A stretch of 5,096 nt of DNA from contig JAAXHV010000318.1 in assembly GCA_012270695.1 (NCBI GenBank), positions 1 through 5,096 on the forward strand, read 5' to 3'. The notes beneath the pieces are model-generated. The model worked only from the letters and a program-made list of their open reading frames with translations, had not been told where the DNA came from and did no database searches. Position 1 is the stretch's first letter; every line of letters starts with the position of its first letter. The stretch comes from Gammaproteobacteria bacterium. GTDB lineage: Bacteria > Pseudomonadota > Gammaproteobacteria > Eutrophobiales > Eutrophobiaceae. The translations under genes and the position numbers were made by a program. Positions 1 to 5,096 of this stretch are shown here, one piece after another.

Positions 1-323
1 CGGCTGCGGTAAGCGGGGGGGCAGGTCGCGCAGGAATGGAGCTTGCCCCTACTGCGGTAAGCAGGGGGGCGGGTTGCGCAGGAATGGAGGTTGCCCCTGC
101 TACCGTAAGCAGGGGGGCAGGTCGCGTAGGGACGGAGCTTGCCCCGGCTGCCGTAAGCAGGGGGGCAGGTTGCGCAGGGACGGAGCTTGCCCCGGCTGCC
201 GTAAGCAGGGGGGCAGATTGCGTAGGAACGGAGCTTGCCCCGGCTGCCGTAAGCAGGGGGGCAGGTCGCGTAGGAACGGAGGTTGCCCCTGCTACCGTAA
301 GCAGGGGGGCAGGTCGCGCAGGA
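1..323 (+). repeat. 48-bp tandem repeat array with inverted repeats, upstream of lptD
   Basis: Six full 48-bp copies begin at 36, 84, 132, 180, 228 and 276. Bases 1-35 are the end of another copy, so the array probably extends to the left of the window. Each copy has a conserved GTAAGC, a run of six G (seven in the partial copy), and ends in CGCAGGA or a close variant. In copies 2 and 6 the arms TGCCCC-TGCT and AGCA-GG-GGGGCA flank an ACCGTA loop (92-119 and 284-311), giving a ten-pair stem with a two-base bulge. The other copies form a weaker version. Because 48 is a multiple of three, two forward frames stay free of stops, and the lptD frame reads through as a 16-residue repeat (xELAPAAVSRGAGxxG). 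I infer a noncoding minisatellite or VNTR, because the hydrophobic signal segment of LptD lies after it. No promoter can be placed inside it. Confidence 0.93.
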
Positions 324-326
324 ATT

Positions 327-2660
327 GTGGGTGGGAAGACGTCCTGGATGCCGGCTTGCGCGGGAATGGTGATGGCGTTGCTGCTCATGCTGGGGACTGG
401 CGGCGCAGCGGCGCAGCAGGCGCCGGCTGGCGGACCGTCTTGCCCGATCGTGTTTGAGGTGCCCGCCAGGCCGGTCGTCGACGTTGAGCTGGAGGCGGGC
501 GACACCTATGTCAATGCCGGCCGGATAGACCTGGTTGAGCAAGGCATTTCACACCTGCGGGGTTCCGTCGAGATGGCCAGGGACGCCTGGCAGGCGCGCG
601 CGGACGAAGCGATCTATAACGACTCCGAGAACTATGTTGACCTGTCGGGCGACGTGAAGTTCTGGGAAAAGTCCCTGTTTCTCGATGGCGACCGCGCCCG
701 TATCGGGCTGGACGACAGCACGGCAAGGGTTAACGCAGCGCAATACTATATCCCTGAGAACGGAGGCTGGGGCCGGGCTGATGATCTGTTTATCGACCCC
801 GGCATCGAGACCTCGGGTGACAACATGGTGTTCAGCACCTGCGCGCCCGACAACGGGGGCGGGATTGAAGAAAATTTCTGGCGCATCTCAGCGCGCGAAC
901 TGACGCTCAACCATGAGACCGACCGGGGCTCGGGCAGGGACATCGTACTGAGGATCAAGGACATCCCGGTATTCTATTCGCCCTACTTCACTTTCCCCCT
1001 GAGCAGGGATCGTAAATCCGGCTTCCTGGCGCCCGGGATCGGCAAGAACGGGCACGGCGGGTTTGAAACCCGGCTGCCCTATTACTGGAATATCGCGCCG
1101 AATATGGACGCAACCATCACGCCCAGGGTGCTCGCCAACAGCGGCATCATGGGCATGCTGGAATACCGCTACCTTTTCGAGCAGGGCCAGAGCCACCTGA
1201 ACCTCGAATACCTGCCCGGCGACGTCGGCTTCGACGACCGCGACCGGAGCATGATCAGTTTTGAACACAACCAGAGCTTTCTTGACCGAGGCCAACTCTA
1301 CGTGATTTATAACCGGGCTTCTGACCCGGAATATCTCGAGGATTTCGGTACGGAGCTGGCCGTTTCCAGCACCCGCTACCTGCCCCGTCGGGCTGATTTG
1401 ACGTACCGGGGGAGCAACTGGAGTCTGCTCGCCCGCTTGCACGGCTACCAGATTGTCGACCAGAGCATCCCGGTCACATCCAGGCCCTATAAAAACCTGC
1501 CCCGGCTCCAGTTCCGCTATTCACCCTTGCGGGGCAACAAGAGGATCAATCTCAGCCTGCTGTCCGATTTCACTTATTTCGACAGGACCGGTGAAACCGG
1601 TATCACGGTGGACGTGACCGGGTTCCGCGCAGACCTGTATCCGTCCATCAGCTATCCCATACGCACCCAGGCGGCTTTCCTGATCCCCAAAATCGGTGTC
1701 CGCTATACCCAGTACAGCCTGGCCGAACAAGGTCCTTTCAGGAAAAGCCCCAGCAGGACCCTGCCGATATTCAGCGTGGACAGCGGCGTGTTCCTGGAGC
1801 GCGATATCAACCTGCAGGCGGCCGATTACCTGCATACGCTGGAACCCCGGCTGTTCTACCTGTACATTCCGCACGAGGACCAGACCGACTTGCCGGTATT
1901 CGATTCGTCCGTTTTCAACCTGGACTACAACGCCCTGTTCCGGGAAAACCGGTTCAGCGGTTATGACCGGGTCGGCGATACCAACCAGGTCACGCTGGCC
2001 CTGGGCAGCCGGCTGATCAGCCGGAAAACCGGCAGGCAGACGGCTTCTCTCCAGGTTGCCCAATCCTTTTACCTGGAAGACCAGGACGTCATACGGCAGA
2101 AACTGGACGCCCAGGGGGAACTTGTGGACATCGGAAAGGTGGAAAACGACCTGCTTTCACCCCTGATCATCGAGGCCGACGCCACCCTGTGTGACGATCT
2201 GCGCCTGGGCGCCGAGTTGTATTGGGACCCCAAGGATAACCTGACCCGGAAAATGGCGATCAACGCGCAATACAACCCGCCCGGCAGAAAGGTCATTAAC
2301 CTGGCTTACCGGGTAAGGCGGGCCGAATCCGGCCAGATACGGCGTACCCCGACGGATATCGAGCAATCTGACGTGTCGTTCAGTTGGCCCCTGACAAGCA
2401 AGCTGAATACCGTGGGCAGGTGGAATTATGCGGTCTCCGAGGGACGCACCCTGGACCTGTTTTTCGGGGTGGAATACGAGGGTTGCTGTTTTGCTATCAA
2501 GGCAGTGGGCCGGCGCTTCCTGTCCAACCTCGATGGTGACTTCAATACCGGTTTCTTTCTACAGTTGCAATTGAAGGGGCTGGGAAGCATCGGTGAGAGG
2601 ACTGCGGAACTCCTGCACCAGGCCATACCCGGCTACCAGGACAGCCTGCTGCTCCCATGA
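327..2660 (+). CDS. lptD: LPS-assembly outer-membrane protein LptD (OstA/Imp)
   Basis: LptD forms the outer-membrane lipopolysaccharide translocon with lipoprotein LptE, receiving LPS from the LptA bridge and inserting it into the outer leaflet. Residues here count from the ATG at 36, the longest reading in the window. A signal segment (about 111-126, MVMALLLMLGTGGAAA) is followed by QQ. An OstA/LptA-like jellyroll spans about 145-270, then the C-terminal beta-barrel. Family motifs include PVFYSPYFTFPL (311-322), NLPRLQ (487-492) and LEPRLFYLY (from 602). The disulfide set matches E. coli C31/C173/C724/C725: C136, C269 and the pair C817-C818. C719 is an additional cysteine. The start is uncertain. 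GTG 327 puts a lysine ahead of the hydrophobic core; ATG 348 gives a signal peptide of about 22 residues without charge; ATG 372 has GGGA six bases upstream but leaves a very short signal. A start at 36 would add about 96 repeat-encoded residues. From 327 the protein is 777 residues, close to the family norm. The stop overlaps surA. Confidence 0.96.
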   Translation: MGGKTSWMPACAGMVMALLLMLGTGGAAAQQAPAGGPSCPIVFEVPARPVVDVELEAGDTYVNAGRIDLVEQGISHLRGSVEMARDAWQARADEAIYNDSENYVDLSGDVKFWEKSLFLDGDRARIGLDDSTARVNAAQYYIPENGGWGRADDLFIDPGIETSGDNMVFSTCAPDNGGGIEENFWRISARELTLNHETDRGSGRDIVLRIKDIPVFYSPYFTFPLSRDRKSGFLAPGIGKNGHGGFETRLPYYWNIAPNMDATITPRVLANSGIMGMLEYRYLFEQGQSHLNLEYLPGDVGFDDRDRSMISFEHNQSFLDRGQLYVIYNRASDPEYLEDFGTELAVSSTRYLPRRADLTYRGSNWSLLARLHGYQIVDQSIPVTSRPYKNLPRLQFRYSPLRGNKRINLSLLSDFTYFDRTGETGITVDVTGFRADLYPSISYPIRTQAAFLIPKIGVRYTQYSLAEQGPFRKSPSRTLPIFSVDSGVFLERDINLQAADYLHTLEPRLFYLYIPHEDQTDLPVFDSSVFNLDYNALFRENRFSGYDRVGDTNQVTLALGSRLISRKTGRQTASLQVAQSFYLEDQDVIRQKLDAQGELVDIGKVENDLLSPLIIEADATLCDDLRLGAELYWDPKDNLTRKMAINAQYNPPGRKVINLAYRVRRAESGQIRRTPTDIEQSDVSFSWPLTSKLNTVGRWNYAVSEGRTLDLFFGVEYEGCCFAIKAVGRRFLSNLDGDFNTGFFLQLQLKGLGSIGERTAELLHQAIPGYQDSLLLP
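340..368 (+). repeat. REP-like dispersed repeat fragment ('WMPACAGM' type)
   Basis: The stretch contains CCTGGATGCCGGCTTGCGCG followed by GGAATG. It resembles the GC-rich imperfect palindrome dispersed in many proteobacterial genomes (roughly TGGATGCCCGCCTGCGCGGG plus CATGA). When such copies are translated by mistake they give WMPACAGM, which is exactly what the lptD frame encodes here. It directly precedes the hydrophobic core of the LptD signal peptide. The resemblance is from memory of the family, and there is only one copy in the window, so membership is an inference. Confidence 0.55.
2657..2660 (+). other. ATGA stop/start overlap, lptD to surA
   Basis: The TGA of lptD (2658-2660) shares bases with the ATG of surA (2657-2659). 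The nearest Shine-Dalgarno-like sequence, AGGA ending at 2641, lies 15 bases before the ATG, which is too far for usual initiation. Termination-reinitiation coupling is therefore the likely way surA is translated. The overlap is seen directly; the coupling is inferred. Confidence 0.8.
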
Positions 2661-3961
2661 CACTTCGGCGGTATTATTTAGCCTGGATCTCCTGCCTGGT
2701 GCTGCTCGCCGGCGTTTTCCTGTCCGCGCCCGCCGGCTTTGCGCAGGATCTGGACCGCATAGCTGCGATCATCAATGATGACGTGATCATGCGCAGCGAA
2801 CTGAACGAGAAGGTCAGGAGCGTAACCGCCCAGATGCAAGAGCAGAATATTCCCCTGCCGCCGCAGTCTATCCTGGAAAAACAGGTGCTGGACAGGTTGA
2901 TCATGACAAAGTTGCAGATCCAGATGGCGCAGAATACGGGGATACGGGTCGATGATGAAACCTTGAACCGCACCATCAGCAATATTGCCGCGGAAAATGA
3001 ACTGAACCTGAACCAGTTCAGGGAAATCCTGGAAAGCGACGGTTACGGCTACGAGAATTTCCGCAAGGACATACGCAACGAAATCCTCATTTCACGACTG
3101 CAACAGCGACAGGTCGACAACCGCATCATCGTCACCGAAAGGGAGATCGAAAACTTTCTTTCAAACCAGGAACACCAGGGCGAAACAGACATTGAATTCC
3201 ATATTGCCCACATACTGGTTGCGATACCCGAGGCGGCCTCGACCCGCCAGGTTGCGAGGGCCAGGGAAACCGCTGAAAAAGTATTGAGTGAGCTTGCAGC
3301 GGGCGCGGATTTCAGCAATATGGCCGCCACCTACTCCGACGGCCAGCAGGCGCTGGACGGCGGCGACCTTGGTTGGCGCAAGGCCGGTCAGGTACCGACC
3401 CTGTTTGCCGATTTTATCTTTGCTATGGACGTTGGCGGACTCAGCGAAATTATCAAGAGTCCCAGCGGCTACCACATCATCAAGCTGCTGGACAAGCGCA
3501 GCAGCGAACAAGTGGTGGTCACCCAGACGAAGGCCAGGCATATCCTGGTCCGACCCGACGAGCTGACTACGCCCGAGGATGCACTGCGCCGGCTGCAGCA
3601 ATTACGCATGCGCATAGAAGGGGGGGATGATTTCGCCGAACTGGCCAAGGCCCATTCCGCCGATACCATGAGCGCCGCGGAAGGCGGCGACCTGGGCTGG
3701 GTGAACCCCGGCGACCTGGTCCCTGAATTCGAACGGGTGATGGATTCACTTAAACCCGGCGATACCAGTCAGCCGTTCCGGACTCAGTTCGGTTTTCACG
3801 TCGTCCAGGTGCTTGACAGGAGGGAGCATGACAGCACCGAAGATATCAAGCGGGCGCGGGCGCGGGAGGCGATCCGCCGGCGGAAACTGGAAGAGGCGCG
3901 CACCGACTGGCTGCGGCAGATGCGCGATGAGGCGTACGTGGAGTACAGACTCGATTCATGA
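2657..3961 (+). CDS. surA: Periplasmic chaperone / peptidyl-prolyl isomerase SurA
   Basis: SurA escorts unfolded outer-membrane proteins through the periplasm to the BAM complex; LptD is one of its best-known clients. The 434 residues compare with 428 in E. coli. A classic signal peptide has R4 R5, a hydrophobic core at about 8-23, and likely cleavage after GFA (29/30). The SurA N-terminal chaperone domain follows (about 30-170, starting DLDRIAAIINDDVIMRSEL). Two parvulin domains come next. The first, about 178-280, carries HIAHILV, GGDLGWRKAG and GYHIIKLLDKR. The second, about 293-389, carries ARHILV, GGDLGWVNPGDLVPEF and FGFHVVQVLDRR. A basic C-terminal helix (about 390-434, REAIRRRKLEEARTDWL) completes the core module, as in the family. 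The gene overlaps lptD and pdxA by four bases each, so all three are probably on one mRNA. No frameshift or missing domain is visible. In E. coli this operon belongs to the sigma-E envelope-stress regulon; no such promoter can be seen here. Confidence 0.97.
   Translation: MTLRRYYLAWISCLVLLAGVFLSAPAGFAQDLDRIAAIINDDVIMRSELNEKVRSVTAQMQEQNIPLPPQSILEKQVLDRLIMTKLQIQMAQNTGIRVDDETLNRTISNIAAENELNLNQFREILESDGYGYENFRKDIRNEILISRLQQRQVDNRIIVTEREIENFLSNQEHQGETDIEFHIAHILVAIPEAASTRQVARARETAEKVLSELAAGADFSNMAATYSDGQQALDGGDLGWRKAGQVPTLFADFIFAMDVGGLSEIIKSPSGYHIIKLLDKRSSEQVVVTQTKARHILVRPDELTTPEDALRRLQQLRMRIEGGDDFAELAKAHSADTMSAAEGGDLGWVNPGDLVPEFERVMDSLKPGDTSQPFRTQFGFHVVQVLDRREHDSTEDIKRARAREAIRRRKLEEARTDWLRQMRDEAYVEYRLDS
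3958..3961 (+). other. ATGA stop/start overlap, surA to pdxA
   Basis: The surA stop TGA (3959-3961) overlaps the pdxA ATG (3958-3960). The closest purine-rich candidate is GTGGAG at 3938-3943, 14 bases before the ATG, which is a poor spacing. Coupled translation from surA is likely. The overlap is seen directly; the coupling is inferred. Confidence 0.8.
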
Positions 3962-4950
3962 ATTGTCCGCGCCTGGCGTTGACCCTGGGTGAACCCGCGG
4001 GTGTCGGCCCCGATATTGTCCTGTGCAGCGCCCGGCGTGAAACAGCGGCGCAAATCGTCGTCATCGGCGACCCTGATGTGCTGGAAAAGCGGGCGCGACG
4101 GATAGGAACAACGGTCGAATTAACGGAATTCGACCCGGACGCGGCGATTAAACCGCAGATGCCGGGACAACTGTGTTATCTCCACCAACCGCTGGTCCAG
4201 CCGGTCGAACCCGGGGTCCCGGCGCTGCGTAATGCAGACTGCGTCCTGGCGGCAATTGAGCGGGCGGTCGAAGGTTGTCTGACGGGGCACTTTGACGCCA
4301 TGGTAACAGGCCCTGTGAGCAAATCCTTGATTGCCGGCGCGGGACACGCCTTCAGCGGACATACCGAGTACATTGCCCGTCTTTGCGGTGACCCCATACC
4401 GGTGATGATGCTGGCGAACGACTTTGCGAGGGTAGCCCTGGTAACCACCCACCTGCCCTTGAACCAGGTAACCGGACGCATTACCCGCCGGCGCCTGCGG
4501 GACGTCATCAGGGTCGTTGCAGCTGATATGCAGGCAAAATTCAATATCGGGAACCCGCGACTGCTGATCTGCGGCATTAATCCCCACGCCGGGGAGCAGG
4601 GTCACCTGGGTAATGAAGAGATTGAAATCGTCAACCCGGTTATCGATGAGTTAAGGGCCATGGGTTTGAACCTGGTCGGACCGGTCCCTGCGGATACCGC
4701 TTTTACCGCCTCATCCCTGGAGAATACGGATGCAGTGGTCGCCATGTACCATGATCAGGGACTGCCTGTATTGAAATCCCACGGCTTCGGTAATACCGTC
4801 AATATCACATTGGGACTCCCCATCATAAGAACGTCGGTGGATCACGGAACGGCCTTCGACCTGGCCGGGACCGGCAATGCCGAGGAAACCAGCCTGGTTG
4901 CCGCCATAGACTGTGCCGTTGACCTGGTGCAGCGCAAATGGCGCAGGTGA
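3958..4950 (+). CDS. pdxA: 4-hydroxythreonine-4-phosphate dehydrogenase PdxA
   Basis: PdxA is a cytoplasmic, NAD(P)- and divalent-metal-dependent enzyme of the DXP-dependent route to pyridoxal 5'-phosphate. It oxidises 4-phosphohydroxy-L-threonine to an unstable keto acid that decarboxylates to 3-amino-2-oxopropyl phosphate, which PdxJ then uses. The protein has 330 residues against 329 in E. coli and is nearly collinear with it. The N-terminal motif is TLGEPAGVGPDI. The substrate-binding pair H135-T136 lies in SGHTEY. The three metal-ligand histidines are H165 (VTTHLPL), H210 (INPHAGEQGH) and H265 (MYHDQGLPVLK), each one position below the E. coli numbers. K273, N282 and R291 match the remaining substrate contacts. 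The C-terminal signature SVDHGTAFDLAGTG is present (293-306). Every catalytic position I can recall is intact. The start is fixed by the ATGA overlap with surA and by the conserved N-terminus. In many gammaproteobacteria rsmA (ksgA) follows; here a repeat array does. Confidence 0.98.
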   Translation: MNCPRLALTLGEPAGVGPDIVLCSARRETAAQIVVIGDPDVLEKRARRIGTTVELTEFDPDAAIKPQMPGQLCYLHQPLVQPVEPGVPALRNADCVLAAIERAVEGCLTGHFDAMVTGPVSKSLIAGAGHAFSGHTEYIARLCGDPIPVMMLANDFARVALVTTHLPLNQVTGRITRRRLRDVIRVVAADMQAKFNIGNPRLLICGINPHAGEQGHLGNEEIEIVNPVIDELRAMGLNLVGPVPADTAFTASSLENTDAVVAMYHDQGLPVLKSHGFGNTVNITLGLPIIRTSVDHGTAFDLAGTGNAEETSLVAAIDCAVDLVQRKWRR

Positions 4951-4988
4951 GAGTCAGGTGCCGGAACGACGGCAGGCCGGTAGTAGCT

Positions 4989-5096
4989 TGTAATTCGGGT
5001 GTAATCCGCGGGTGTAATCCGGGACACCCATGAATTTGGACCATGTAATCCGTGTAATCTGGGACACCCATGTAATCTGGGATGTAATCTGGGACA
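4989..5096. repeat. Array of variably truncated TGTAAT-start units
   Basis: TGTAAT occurs seven times, at 4989, 5000, 5013, 5044, 5053, 5071 and 5083; TGAATT at 5031 looks like an eighth, degenerate unit start. The fullest unit, TGTAATCYGGGACACCCA, is present at 5013-5030 and 5053-5070. The others stop after 9 to 13 bases and the next unit begins at once. The last copy runs off the window edge. On the - strand it reads TGGGTGTCCCAGATTACA. The GGGACACC core recalls repeats and element ends found near REP-associated (Y1/RAYT) transposases, but no transposase is in view, so the family is not assigned. No gene is supported in the 146 bases after pdxA. Confidence 0.85.

Noticed and set aside
1..323. 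CRISPR array
   Set aside because: The 48-bp units are directly contiguous, with no unique spacers between them, and no cas gene is in view.
1..323. G-quadruplex formed by successive G6 tracts
   Set aside because: The tracts are about 42 bases apart, much longer than usual quadruplex loops, and each pairs better with its own C-rich arm.
74..457. A + strand open frame of 127 residues, rich in Arg, Gly and Cys
   Set aside because: It is the second stop-free frame of the 48-bp repeat; it ends inside lptD and has no domain of its own.
888..1442. A - strand open frame of 184 residues opposite lptD
   Set aside because: It lies wholly antisense to conserved LptD barrel sequence, in GC-rich DNA where such shadows are common, and shows no recognisable motif.
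1521..2063. A - strand open frame of 180 residues opposite lptD
   Set aside because: It is a shadow of the conserved lptD coding frame, with no recognisable family.
4120..4605. A - strand open frame of 161 residues opposite pdxA
   Set aside because: It is antisense to the metal-binding core of PdxA, whose + strand frame is clearly the coding one.
4959..4974. Possible terminator hairpin after pdxA (TGCCG / CGGCA)
   Set aside because: The stem is only five pairs with a six-base loop and has no T-tract after it.
4823..5071. A - strand open frame of 82 residues spanning the pdxA end and the downstream repeats
   Set aside because: Its start lies in the TGTAAT repeat array and the rest is antisense to pdxA; the protein is translated repeat sequence.

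Overview
The window holds a conserved envelope-biogenesis operon, lptD-surA-pdxA, read entirely on the + strand and bracketed by two unrelated repeat arrays. Gene order, the LptD cysteine pattern, a two-parvulin SurA and a PdxA almost collinear with the E. coli enzyme all point to a gammaproteobacterium. The DNA is GC-rich (about 58-60% by eye). The genus cannot be named from this sequence.

Layout: bases 1-323 are a 48-bp tandem repeat (six full copies plus a partial copy running off the left edge), each copy carrying a G6 tract and an inverted repeat. Bases 340-368 resemble the dispersed REP-like palindrome whose translation is the familiar 'WMPACAGM'; it runs straight into the lptD signal peptide, so the lptD start is ambiguous. 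lptD (start probably 327 or 348, end 2660), surA (2657-3961) and pdxA (3958-4950) follow with two ATGA stop/start overlaps and no internal intergenic space. Bases 4951-4988 are a short spacer with nothing convincing in it. Bases 4989-5096 are a second array, made of head-to-tail units that start with TGTAAT and are cut off at different lengths; it runs off the right edge.

The genes work together in part. LptD is the outer-membrane beta-barrel that inserts lipopolysaccharide into the outer leaflet. SurA is the periplasmic chaperone best known for delivering barrels, LptD among them, to the BAM complex. PdxA is a cytoplasmic enzyme of pyridoxal 5'-phosphate synthesis that shares this operon in many gammaproteobacteria without an obvious mechanistic link. 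The three proteins look intact, with family-typical lengths and key residues present.

The coding part is ordinary core genome, and I see no new defence, mobile or biosynthetic system. The points of interest are the two repeat arrays, the possible REP-derived signal-peptide region of lptD, and the unresolved lptD start.
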